Origin: Bacillota bacterium | GTDB lineage: Bacteria > Bacillota > Clostridia > Acetivibrionales > JAFADI01 | Assembly: GCA_023424965.1 (NCBI GenBank) | Contig: JAFADI010000170.1 | Span: 1 to 7,564, forward strand | DNA: 7,564 bases | Direction of reading: 5' to 3' | Part shown: positions 1 through 6,026 of the stretch, in pieces | Layout: each line of letters begins with the position of its first letter | Position numbering within the stretch: position 1 is the stretch's first letter | The notes under the pieces: model-generated | Databases searched by the model: none | Seen by the model: the letters and a program-made list of their open reading frames with translations, nothing else | What the model was told of the DNA's origin: nothing | Made by a program: the position numbers and the translations under genes

Positions 1-546
1 GAGTGCCAGAAGGAGGACTGCTATGAACTGCAGCCCGAGAAAAGCAAAACCGGCAAAGCCATCATGATACCCAAAATCTATATGGATGCAGATGTAGTCA
101 TCGGAGCGGCAAAACTGAAGACCCACCAGATGCGCGATGCACAGGTAACTCTGGGCCTTAAGATTTCAATGGGCGTCCCACCCAGCCGGTTTTATTTCGG
201 GAATGGGTACAAGATAGGCCTCCACAATCTGGGGTTGAAAGAGGTTATTACCGATTTGAACAGGATCCGCAGGCCCGACCTTGTCGTTATCGATGGTGTT
301 GTTGCGGGAGAGGGTCTTGGTCCTGTGGATGTGGAGCCTGTAAAGTCAAATATAATGTTCGCAGGCTCGGACCTTGTGGCTCTTGATACGGTTGCTTTGA
401 CATTTATGGGCTATACGGTTGGTGAAGTACCCCATGTAAAGCTGGCAGCAGAGGAAGGCCTGGGTATCTCCGATTTATCCCGGATCAAAGTGGTTGGTGG
501 GGATGTGAACGCAATAAAAACGCGGTTCAAAAGACCTTTTGAATGA
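1..546 (+). CDS. DUF362 domain protein, C-terminal part (5' end outside window)
   Basis: The reading frame is open from base 1 to the TGA at 544-546, giving 181 residues without the N-terminus. The protein begins upstream; the first ATG in the window (64) lies inside the domain and is not the start. The visible part has DUF362 hallmarks: a hydrophobic strand leading into AAKLKTH (near residues 35-41), then LGLKISMGVPP, then LVVIDGVVAGEGLGP, and a final GSDLVALDTVALTFMGY segment. DUF362 proteins are widespread in anaerobes and often carry or neighbour ferredoxin-type iron-sulfur domains; their biochemical role is poorly defined. No CxxCxxC cluster follows the domain here. Two cysteines near the window start (residues 2 and 7) are too few to call a cluster. 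The next gene starts 27 nt downstream, so co-transcription is likely. Confidence 0.85.
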   Translation, partial: ECQKEDCYELQPEKSKTGKAIMIPKIYMDADVVIGAAKLKTHQMRDAQVTLGLKISMGVPPSRFYFGNGYKIGLHNLGLKEVITDLNRIRRPDLVVIDGVVAGEGLGPVDVEPVKSNIMFAGSDLVALDTVALTFMGYTVGEVPHVKLAAEEGLGISDLSRIKVVGGDVNAIKTRFKRPFE

Positions 547-573
547 AGAGCCGGTGTGAGGAGCGGTTATACC

Positions 574-1317
574 ATGAATAAACCATTGAGTGCCAATAAA
601 AAAGAGGCCAGCGAGAAGTCTATGGAAACGGAGCATTTCAAAATCCATTACCTTGAAAAGGATGAGGCCTGCCTGAAGGATCTGAGCGAGGGTTTCGAAG
701 CCGCTTATGCCAAAGTGACCTCGGATCTGGATTGCGAGCTGGATTACAAGGCCGAAGTGACGGTATGCCCCGATCTTGATTCCTTGCATAGGGCCATCGG
801 GTATGCCAGAGGGACGGGACAGGATGACTATATCTCCGCAGCGACCATCGGCAAACGCATTTACATCGTCTCTCCGCTGAATCCCGGACCTGCAAGGGAC
901 TATGAACATATGGTCAGGTCAAGCACCTTCCATGAGTTTACCCATGTCGTAATCAATAAAATCGCTTCCAGCGATACCTGGCCCACCCATGTCCCCCGGT
1001 GGCTGAATGAAGGAATCGCCTCCTATGAAGGAGGGCCACCCATGCCGCCGGAAATATTGAAAATGATGGTCTCCAAAAGAGTACAGGCCGGTCAGATCCC
1101 TTCCTTCGCAAATCTGTCCAGCTATGGGCAGGACTTTATTACCGGCGGCGGATACTTTTTTACACTGCCTGCCGGTGAATTCCTGGTTGAAAAGTACGGG
1201 TTCGCGAAAGTGAAGCAATTGCTCCTGACGCCGGGGGATTACGAGGGGATTTTCGGCAAACCGGAACAGGAGATATGGACTGAATGGGTTGAATACCTGA
1301 AGAATAAATATAAGTGA
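574..1317 (+). CDS. HEXXH zinc metallopeptidase, peptidase MA-like (gluzincin)
   Basis: A 247-residue protein with a zinc-protease active site: HEFTH at residues 120-124 (H120 and H124 metal ligands, E121 the general base), followed by WLNEGIASYE, where E146 is the likely third ligand. This HEXXH...WLNEG spacing is that of the peptidase MA-like/gluzincin group. The start is set at ATG 574 because GTGAGGAG at 556-563 makes a good ribosome binding site 10 nt upstream; an in-frame GTG at 556 would consume that site. There is no signal peptide or membrane segment, so the enzyme looks cytoplasmic, which is less usual than the exported members of such families. Residues 17-110 form a mixed alpha/beta N-terminal part without a motif I recognise. 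The gene sits 27 nt after the DUF362 gene and 32 nt before the esterase. Substrate is unknown. Confidence 0.8.
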   Translation: MNKPLSANKKEASEKSMETEHFKIHYLEKDEACLKDLSEGFEAAYAKVTSDLDCELDYKAEVTVCPDLDSLHRAIGYARGTGQDDYISAATIGKRIYIVSPLNPGPARDYEHMVRSSTFHEFTHVVINKIASSDTWPTHVPRWLNEGIASYEGGPPMPPEILKMMVSKRVQAGQIPSFANLSSYGQDFITGGGYFFTLPAGEFLVEKYGFAKVKQLLLTPGDYEGIFGKPEQEIWTEWVEYLKNKYK

Positions 1318-1349
1318 TATCCAAAATATTGATTCTGGAGGGCGATTGA

Positions 1350-2261
1350 ATGAGGCTTCAAAAATACACTTCCCTTTTGACGGTAATGTTAATAGCCCTG
1401 GCACTGGGCGGATGCGGCAGGACAGTATCCGGCACGGCTCCCGAGGCTGCAAAAACGGAGCTTAAAACCTCGGAGTTGAAGAAAGTGGAATTGAGCAGCA
1501 AGGTACTCAAGAAGGACATGAAATTGAACATCTATTTGCCCGCGGGATACAGCACGGCGGACAAATATCCGGTGCTGTACCTCCTGCATGGCTACAGCGG
1601 CGGTGAAGATGGCTGGATGCCGGATATGAAGCTGGAAAAAAAGGCGGATGAGCTCATCGCCAATAACAAAATCAAGCCGCTGATTATCGTGGCTCCGCAG
1701 ATAGACAACAGCTATGGGGTAAATACGTCCGCAAACACCCGGACCCTGGGAAATCCTCCGAACAACAGCGTGGATGAAGGGCTGTACGAGGATTACCTGT
1801 ATAAAGAAGTTGTTTCCTATATGGATTCCAATTACAGCACGGTGGCTTCAAGAGAAGGACGCTACATCGGAGGGCTGTCCATGGGAGGCTGTGCGGCATT
1901 GCACCTGGCATTCCTGCATCCCGACCTGTTCAGCAAAGTGGGAGGCCACAGCCCCGCACTATTTGTGGATGATTTCGCCGACGGGCTCAAACTGTGGCTT
2001 TATCCCGATGAAAGCCTGAGAAAGGAACGGGATCCCATTTATATTGCCCAGGAAAAGGATATCAAACCGTTAAAGGTGTATCTGGACTGCGGGGACACGG
2101 ACAGCTACAAATTCTATGAGGGCTGCGACAAGCTGTTTAAGATTTTGCAGTCCAAAGACATTGAAGCTGAGTACCACCTGAACAGTGGCGGGCACGACGG
2201 AGCTTACTGGGAGGCCAATGAGGAGAAATATCTTTTGTTTTATGCCGGAACGGAGGGCTGA
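1350..2261 (+). CDS. Lipoprotein esterase, esterase D/feruloyl esterase-like alpha/beta hydrolase
   Basis: 303 residues. The N-terminus is a lipoprotein signal: basic residues, a hydrophobic stretch, and a lipobox ending LGGC with the lipidated cysteine at C22, so the mature enzyme should sit on the outer face of the membrane. A Ser/Thr/Lys-rich linker (about 26-55) precedes the hydrolase domain. Family features in order are YPVLYLLHGYSGGEDGW (oxyanion region, about 73-89), IIVAPQ, the nucleophile elbow GGLSMGG with S177, CGDTDSY with D251 (or D249) as probable acid, and GGHDGAYW with H282. This is the full triad of the putative-esterase family (PF00756-type), which includes feruloyl and acetyl-xylan esterases and esterase D; the substrate cannot be read from sequence. 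CTGGAGGG at 1336-1342 is the ribosome binding site. The stop codon lies inside a terminator hairpin. Confidence 0.87.
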   Translation: MRLQKYTSLLTVMLIALALGGCGRTVSGTAPEAAKTELKTSELKKVELSSKVLKKDMKLNIYLPAGYSTADKYPVLYLLHGYSGGEDGWMPDMKLEKKADELIANNKIKPLIIVAPQIDNSYGVNTSANTRTLGNPPNNSVDEGLYEDYLYKEVVSYMDSNYSTVASREGRYIGGLSMGGCAALHLAFLHPDLFSKVGGHSPALFVDDFADGLKLWLYPDESLRKERDPIYIAQEKDIKPLKVYLDCGDTDSYKFYEGCDKLFKILQSKDIEAEYHLNSGGHDGAYWEANEEKYLLFYAGTEG

Positions 2262-2282
2262 GATTTCCTCAGCCTTTTCCTT
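2256..2282 (+). terminator. Rho-independent terminator of the DUF362-peptidase-esterase operon
   Basis: GGCTGAG (2256-2262), a 5-nt loop ATTTC, and CTCAGCC (2268-2274) form a perfect 7-bp stem, followed by TTTTCCTTT on the plus strand. The esterase stop codon (2259-2261) is in the left arm and the stop of the opposing remnant gene (2269-2271) in the right arm. On the minus strand no T-run follows, so it should act mainly on plus-strand transcripts. Confidence 0.7.
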
Positions 2283-2491
2283 TGACGGCAAAATCCTTGT
2301 AATGGCAGTGGCTGCCATTAAATAGCGATACGCCGATTTGTCCCCTCAGGTAGGGCCTGTCGCCGTCGGTATATTCCATCAGGAGCGAGCCGCCGTTATA
2401 GACCTTCATATGGGGCCCCGTGGCCTCTATCCTGAAGGTATCTTCTCCGCCCAATTTCCACGTGTATGTAATCCTGTGGAATTTTACTCAT
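2269..2491 (-). pseudogene. ADP-ribosylglycohydrolase-family gene with large internal deletion (remnant)
   Basis: Two pieces of one gene appear to be joined out of frame. An ATG at 2491 overlaps the ribokinase stop in an ATGA arrangement and encodes MSKIPQDYI, which resembles the start of ADP-ribosylglycohydrolase-family proteins (IP.DY followed by a glycine-rich segment). That frame then becomes nonsense and stops at 2396-2398. A second frame, from about 2463 to the TGA at 2269-2271, encodes TWKLGGEDTFRIEATG, then HMKVYNGGSLLMEYTDGD and RGQIGVSLFNG, the pattern of a C-terminal LamG/ConA-like beta-sandwich found on such proteins. The junction lies near 2462-2468. The catalytic domain, probably well over 1 kb, is absent, so no active enzyme can be made. 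The family assignment comes from short segments and memory of the family. An alternative is a stand-alone small protein from the second frame using TTG 2454, but no good ribosome binding site precedes it. Confidence 0.65.
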
Positions 2492-3414
2492 GGCTGTCCG
2501 CCCTTGCTTATATAGTTTTCCACATCCATCAGGGTGGGCAGGGAAATCTGGGCGCCCCGCTTGGTCACCGTCAGGGTTCCCACAATATTTCCGAAATCTA
2601 CAGCCTCGTCGATGGTCTTACCCTGGGACAATGCCACTGCCACGGCACCGGTAAAGGAATCGCCGGCGGCGGTGGTATCCACCACCTTCACAGCGGGAAC
2701 GGGTTTATGCAGAATCCTGTCACCGCTGTTGTAAACCACACCCTTTCCGCCCAGTGTGATGATGACCTGGGGGATGCCTTTGCCGTTCAAAAACTCCACG
2801 GCCCTTTTGGCATCGTCGATGCTGTTTATAGCGATTCCCGTAATGATCTCACACTCCGTCTCATTGGGGGTGAATACATCGACCCGGGCAAGGAGCTCAT
2901 CGCTCAGCTTTGTGGCGGGAGCCGGGTTCAGCAGCACCTTGACGCCATGCTTTTTTGCCAGGGCCACGGACTTTTCCACGGTTTCAAGGGGGATTTCAAG
3001 CTGGGCTACCATAATGCTGCTGTCCTTGATAACCTCCTCGTACTTGACCGCCAGCCCGGGGGGCAGCATGGAGTTGGCGCCGGGGTCCACGATAATGCTG
3101 TTGTTGCCGTCCTTAATGATGATCACTGCGATGCCGGTGGAAGCGGATTCCTTGACTTCCACGCTGTCAATGACCACATTGTTCCCCGAGAGGTTTGCAA
3201 TGAGGTCTTTCCCGAAAATATCGCCGCCTACGCAGCCGATCATGCTCACATGCCCGCCCAGCCTGGCGGCGGCTACCGCCTGATTGGCCCCCTTGCCTCC
3301 GGGGGCGGTCATAAATCCGCTTCCAAGAATGGTTTCCCCCATCACCGGGACTTTGGGCGTTGTGACCACAAGGTCCATATTGAGGCTTCCTACAACCGTG
3401 ATTTTGTTTGACAT
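2488..3414 (-). CDS. rbsK: Ribokinase (PfkB family)
   Basis: A full-length 308-residue ribokinase, which phosphorylates D-ribose to ribose 5-phosphate with ATP. Family marks are GSLNMDLVV at the N-terminus (sugar-binding Asp14), the PfkB signature GGKGANQAVAAARLG (39-53), NPAPA (163-167), FTPNETE (181-187), TLGGKGV (220-226) and DTTAAGDSFTGA (246-257), where D252 is the catalytic base and the AAGD segment forms the anion hole. ATG 3414 is supported by TAAAGGAGGG at 3421-3430 with a 6-nt spacer. The gene follows the LacI-family gene by 53 nt and ends in a 4-bp overlap with the glycohydrolase remnant, so the three form one operon. PfkB kinases overlap in substrate, but length and motifs fit ribokinase best; deoxyribokinase activity cannot be excluded. 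Confidence 0.92.
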   Translation of the reverse strand: MSNKITVVGSLNMDLVVTTPKVPVMGETILGSGFMTAPGGKGANQAVAAARLGGHVSMIGCVGGDIFGKDLIANLSGNNVVIDSVEVKESASTGIAVIIIKDGNNSIIVDPGANSMLPPGLAVKYEEVIKDSSIMVAQLEIPLETVEKSVALAKKHGVKVLLNPAPATKLSDELLARVDVFTPNETECEIITGIAINSIDDAKRAVEFLNGKGIPQVIITLGGKGVVYNSGDRILHKPVPAVKVVDTTAAGDSFTGAVAVALSQGKTIDEAVDFGNIVGTLTVTKRGAQISLPTLMDVENYISKGGQP

Positions 3415-3433
3415 GTAAAACCCTCCTTTACAT
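3413..3433 (-). promoter_or_regulatory. Inverted repeat bracketing the rbsK ribosome binding site
   Basis: On the minus strand ATGTAAA (3427-3433) and TTTACAT (3413-3419) are perfect 7-bp complements around a 7-nt loop that holds GGAGGG. In mRNA the first two bases of the rbsK start codon would be in the stem and the Shine-Dalgarno in the loop. The stem has only one G-C pair, so an RNA role is uncertain; a protein-binding role is equally possible because ATGTAAA also forms half of the adjacent operator. Confidence 0.35.
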
Positions 3434-3452
3434 AAGTAACCGTTTACATACG
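3431..3452. promoter_or_regulatory. LacI-family operator or cre-like site upstream of rbsK
   Basis: GTAACCGTTTAC at 3436-3447 is a near-perfect palindrome centred on the CG at 3441-3442, the usual centre of LacI-family operators, and further bases pair outside it. It shares the 10-bp core AAACGGTTAC (read on the minus strand) with the site upstream of the repressor gene. It also matches 13 of 14 positions of the CcpA cre consensus TGWAANCGNTNWCA, so CcpA could be the reader instead. It lies between the repressor and kinase genes. Confidence 0.6.
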
Positions 3453-3467
3453 GATTAAAAATTTATT

Positions 3468-4493
3468 TCATTTTTCTATATCCAATTTTTTGACGGAGTC
3501 CCGGACCACCAAAATCCTGGGGATGATCACTTCCCGCGGAGGGCCGGAGTATTTGCCCTCGATCCTGTCGAACAGGAGGTTGACGACGCTCCGGCCGAAT
3601 TCCACACTGTCGTTGGTGGCGGTGGTGAGCCGTGGACGGCTGATGTTCGTAAAGTCTATATTATCCATGCCTGTCAGGGATACGTCCTCCGGAACCCGGA
3701 TGCCCAGCTCGCCGAAGGCGGACAGTATTCCGAAGGCGATGAGGTCGTTGGCGCAGCAGATGGCAGTGGGAAGGGGATTCAGCGTGGAGAAGTACTTGCC
3801 TGCCTTGAAGCCTGAATCCACGGAGAAGCCCATTTCGAAAATGTAATCTTCCTTATATTCAATACCTGCCTCATCCATGGCCTTCCTGTAGCCGTATTTT
3901 CTTCTGGAGGAAGTTGCGGACGCGGAAGGCCCGCCGGCAAAGGCGATAGCCCTGTGGCCGTTTTCAATCAGATGCCGGGTGGTGAGATAGGTTCCTTCTC
4001 CCTTCACTCCGTGGACCGAATCAAAGCGGCAATTCTCGTAGGAATTGGCCACCACTTTGGAGATGGGGGAGTTCTGAAGGGCTTTTAGGGTTTCCTCCCT
4101 TACGTGCACCGAACAAAGGATAATTCCGTCCGCATTTGTCTGTTCGGCGGTTTTAATGGCGTTGATTTCCTCCGGAGGCTCCTCGTTGGTATTGTAAAGT
4201 GTCACCACATAGCCCTTGCTTTTGGCGATGGACTGAACGGTCTTGGCCATTTCGGAGTAGAAAGGGTTGCAGATATCCGGCACCACCAGCATGAGCTGCA
4301 TGCTTTTCTTCGTCTTGAGGGACTGGGCCGCCTTGTTGGGTTTATAGCCGTGCTTGCCGATGATATGCTCGATTTTCCTTCCCGTTTCCTCATCCACATA
4401 TCCGGATTTGTTCAGATACCTGGAAACGGTGGCGATGGATACCTCGGCCTCCCTGGCAATGTCTCTTATGGTATGGGCTTTATTCTCCTTCAA
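3468..4493 (-). CDS. LacI-family transcriptional regulator (probable ribose/nucleoside-sugar operon repressor)
   Basis: 341 residues with LacI/GalR architecture. The N-terminal helix-turn-helix is HTIRDIAREAEVSIATVSRYLN (about residues 7-28), then a third helix and the hinge YKPNKAAQSLKTKKS, then a periplasmic-binding-protein-like sugar domain beginning MQLMLVVPDICNPFYSEM and including TAICCANDLIAFGIL and the late SLTGMDNIDFTNISRPRLTT segment. The start is TTG 4493: AGGAGG at 4501-4506 lies 7 nt upstream and no in-frame ATG precedes the HTH. Lying immediately ahead of ribokinase, with matching palindromes on both sides of the gene, it most likely controls itself and ribokinase in response to ribose or a related sugar. 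The effector is inferred from context only. RbsR is the closest functional label, but I do not assign it. Confidence 0.9.
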   Translation of the reverse strand: MKENKAHTIRDIAREAEVSIATVSRYLNKSGYVDEETGRKIEHIIGKHGYKPNKAAQSLKTKKSMQLMLVVPDICNPFYSEMAKTVQSIAKSKGYVVTLYNTNEEPPEEINAIKTAEQTNADGIILCSVHVREETLKALQNSPISKVVANSYENCRFDSVHGVKGEGTYLTTRHLIENGHRAIAFAGGPSASATSSRRKYGYRKAMDEAGIEYKEDYIFEMGFSVDSGFKAGKYFSTLNPLPTAICCANDLIAFGILSAFGELGIRVPEDVSLTGMDNIDFTNISRPRLTTATNDSVEFGRSVVNLLFDRIEGKYSGPPREVIIPRILVVRDSVKKLDIEK

Positions 4494-4517
4494 GAAATGT
4501 CCTCCTAATGGGCAGTA

Positions 4518-4535
4518 TGTGGAAACGGTTACACA
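4518..4535. promoter_or_regulatory. LacI-family operator (autoregulatory) overlapping the repressor transcription start
   Basis: TGTGGAAACGGTTACACA is an 18-bp imperfect palindrome centred on the CG at 4526-4527, with perfect outer arms TGTG/CACA. It begins 5 bp downstream of the -10 box of the minus-strand promoter, where a bound repressor would block initiation. The core AAACGGTTAC (4523-4532) is identical to the site near 3441. It also fits the cre consensus at 13 of 14 positions. Confidence 0.7.
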
Positions 4536-4540
4536 TAAAT

Positions 4541-4569
4541 ATTATAAACGGGATGTGCTTCAAAGTCAA
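4541..4569 (-). promoter_or_regulatory. Sigma-A-type promoter of the LacI-ribokinase operon
   Basis: On the minus strand TTGACT (4564-4569) and TATAAT (4541-4546) are separated by exactly 17 bp, close to the ideal housekeeping promoter (5/6 and 6/6). Transcription should start near 4534, inside the operator, about 40 nt before the TTG start. Confidence 0.8.
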
Positions 4570-4666
4570 CGGTCATTTAAGGGGCGGACTGTAAAATAAC
4601 CGGGAAGGATTATATGGTTTAAACTAGCGGTTCCGCGTGTAACTATATAGAACGTAAAATGAAATA

Positions 4667-4675
4667 TGCTATAAT
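4667..4675 (+). promoter_or_regulatory. Extended -10 promoter of the methionine aminopeptidase gene
   Basis: TGCTATAAT is a perfect extended -10 element (TG one base before TATAAT at 4670-4675). No good TTGACA-like box lies 16-18 bp upstream, which fits extended -10 promoters. It sits about 62 nt before the chosen start and is divergent from the repressor promoter, the two -10 boxes being about 125 bp apart. Confidence 0.6.
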
Positions 4676-4737
4676 ATAGTATAGATAGTTTTTGACGGAA
4701 GCCCCCCATGGGGCACGCCCGGGACACGGAGGCTGGT

Positions 4738-5481
4738 ATGTCCATTGATTCGGAAAAGGATTTGAAAGCATTACAGATCATCGGAAAAATTGTTTCAATT
4801 GCAAGAGAAGAAATGATCAAGGCTGCAAAGCCGGGAATTTCAACAAAAGAGCTGGACAGGATAGGGGAGAAGGTGCTTTTGAGCTATGGGGCAAGGTCTG
4901 CGCCCAGGGTTGAATACAATTTTCCCGGGCACACCTGCATCAGTGTAAATGAAGAGGTTGCCCACGGCATCCCGGGTTCAAGGGTACTGAAGCAGGGGGA
5001 CATGGTGAACATCGACGTTTCGGCGGAATTGGACGGCTACTTTGCTGATACGGGAGCCACCGTCGTTCTGGAGGATTCCGGTTCCTTTAAAACCACTCTC
5101 TGTGACGCCTCGCAAACGGCCCTTTCCAAAGGCATCGGCAAGGCCAGGGCAGGCACGAAGATCAACCAGATCGGAAAGGCAATTCAGAACCAGGCCAGGG
5201 AAAATGGATTTACCGTAATTAAAAATCTGACGGGGCATGGCATCGGCAGGAGGCTGCACGAAGAGCCCGCCCACATCCTGAACTATTTCGACATATGGGA
5301 TAACCGGATATTGAACACCGGCCTTGTGCTGGCAATCGAGACCTTTGTTTCCACAAGGGCGGAGTTTGTCATACAGGATAAAAACGGCTGGACGCTGAAG
5401 ACCCCGGACAGGAGCCTGGTTGCCCAGTTTGAGCACACTGTGGTTGTGACGGAGGATGAACCCATTATACTTACCGCGTAA
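4738..5481 (+). CDS. map: Methionine aminopeptidase, type I
   Basis: 247 residues, the normal length of a bacterial type I enzyme that removes the initiator methionine from nascent proteins in the cytoplasm. All five metal ligands are present: D93 (NIDVSAELDGYFADTGAT), D104, H167 (LTGHGIG), E201 (AIETF) and E232 (QFEHTVVV). H76 (EEVAHGIPG) and H174 (RRLHEEP) match the substrate-contacting histidines. No N-terminal SEC-C extension is present. Start ATG 4738 is preferred because GGAGG (4728-4732) lies 5 nt upstream; an in-frame ATG at 4708 would add ten residues unlike the family and has no ribosome binding site. The usual map neighbours (secY, adk, infA) are absent; the VanZ-like gene follows after 37 nt. 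A stand-alone copy may be a second paralogue, but that cannot be judged from this window. Confidence 0.93.
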   Translation: MSIDSEKDLKALQIIGKIVSIAREEMIKAAKPGISTKELDRIGEKVLLSYGARSAPRVEYNFPGHTCISVNEEVAHGIPGSRVLKQGDMVNIDVSAELDGYFADTGATVVLEDSGSFKTTLCDASQTALSKGIGKARAGTKINQIGKAIQNQARENGFTVIKNLTGHGIGRRLHEEPAHILNYFDIWDNRILNTGLVLAIETFVSTRAEFVIQDKNGWTLKTPDRSLVAQFEHTVVVTEDEPIILTA

Positions 5482-5518
5482 TTTTGTGAAATGCAGCGGC
5501 GGATTGACTGGAGATGGA

Positions 5519-5974
5519 ATGAAAGACGACGGAAAAAGTTTTGTATCCGGTTTGCTAAAGCCGGTTTTCAGGGTCTTATTTTTAATGTATCTGGCATACC
5601 TCACCTGTCTGACCTTTTTCAGCCATTTCTACGGGCGGGAAAAGGTGCACAGGAGCATTAATTGGGTTCCATTCAGGACAATTCTAAAATATCTTACGGA
5701 GGCGAGCAGTTCCGGGGTGGTTTTGACAAACCTTGCCGGGAATATCCTTGCCTTTGTACCCATGGGCTTTCTTTTACCCCTCGTGTCAAGGAAGTTTTCA
5801 GGCTTTGGAAATACTTTTGCGGCCGTTCTGGCAGGCACGGCCGTCATTGAGACGATGCAGTATGTGGCCGGCGCCGGGGTTTCGGATGTGGACGACGTCA
5901 TTTTGAACCTGGCAGGCGGAGTATTGGGGTACGGGCTGTACAAGGGGCTTACGGGCTGGAGAAAAATGAAATAA
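5519..5974 (+). CDS. VanZ-like integral membrane protein
   Basis: 151 residues with about four hydrophobic membrane segments (near 12-36, 66-90, 97-118 and 123-144). VanZ family marks are INWVPFRTI (47-55), TNLAGNILAFVPMGFLLP (70-87), and a late block with ETMQY (111-115) and GVSDVDDVILNLAGGVLGY (120-138). VanZ was named from a teicoplanin-resistance accessory gene, but most homologues are chromosomal and of unknown role; nothing here links it to glycopeptide resistance. The chosen ATG 5519 follows GGAG (5510-5513) and starts just before the first helix; an in-frame ATG at 5456 would overlap the aminopeptidase gene with its GGAGG directly abutting the start. Likely co-transcribed with map. 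Confidence 0.87.
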   Translation: MKDDGKSFVSGLLKPVFRVLFLMYLAYLTCLTFFSHFYGREKVHRSINWVPFRTILKYLTEASSSGVVLTNLAGNILAFVPMGFLLPLVSRKFSGFGNTFAAVLAGTAVIETMQYVAGAGVSDVDDVILNLAGGVLGYGLYKGLTGWRKMK

Positions 5975-5977
5975 ATC

Positions 5978-6006
5978 TTGTTTACTGTGGGACAACTCCA
6001 TATAAT
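5978..6006 (+). promoter_or_regulatory. Probable promoter of the cupin/arginase-like unit
   Basis: TTGTTT (5978-5983) is followed after exactly 17 bp by a perfect TATAAT (6001-6006). Initiation near 6013 would give a very short leader, beginning right at the ribosome binding site GGGAGGA (6013-6019). The -35 box is only half-matched, so confidence is moderate. Confidence 0.5.
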
Positions 6007-6026
6007 TATTTTGGGAGGAAAATACA

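Noticed and set aside
475..1452. Minus-strand open frames opposite the peptidase and the start of the esterase
   Set aside because: They overlap genes with clear catalytic motifs, and their translations show no domain or start signal.
2396..2491. A genuine 31-residue peptide from ATG 2491
   Set aside because: After nine family-like residues the frame is antisense-like noise running over the conserved tail of the other frame, so a deletion junction explains it better.
2338..3411. Long plus-strand open frame (about 357 codons) opposite ribokinase
   Set aside because: It mirrors the ribokinase gene, whose product has every family motif. The antisense translation is rich in His and Gly with no recognisable domain and no ribosome binding site.
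4627..4636. Near-palindrome GCGGTTCCGC upstream of the map promoter
   Set aside because: It is too short with a two-base centre, does not match a known operator pattern, and no partner site was seen.
5456..5518. Upstream ATG extending the VanZ-like protein by 21 residues
   Set aside because: It overlaps the end of map, its GGAGG directly abuts the ATG with no spacer, and the extra residues are not family-like.
5519..5974. VanZ-like gene as part of a glycopeptide-resistance cluster
   Set aside because: No VanH/A/X, VanS/R or related genes are present, and chromosomal VanZ-like proteins are common without resistance.
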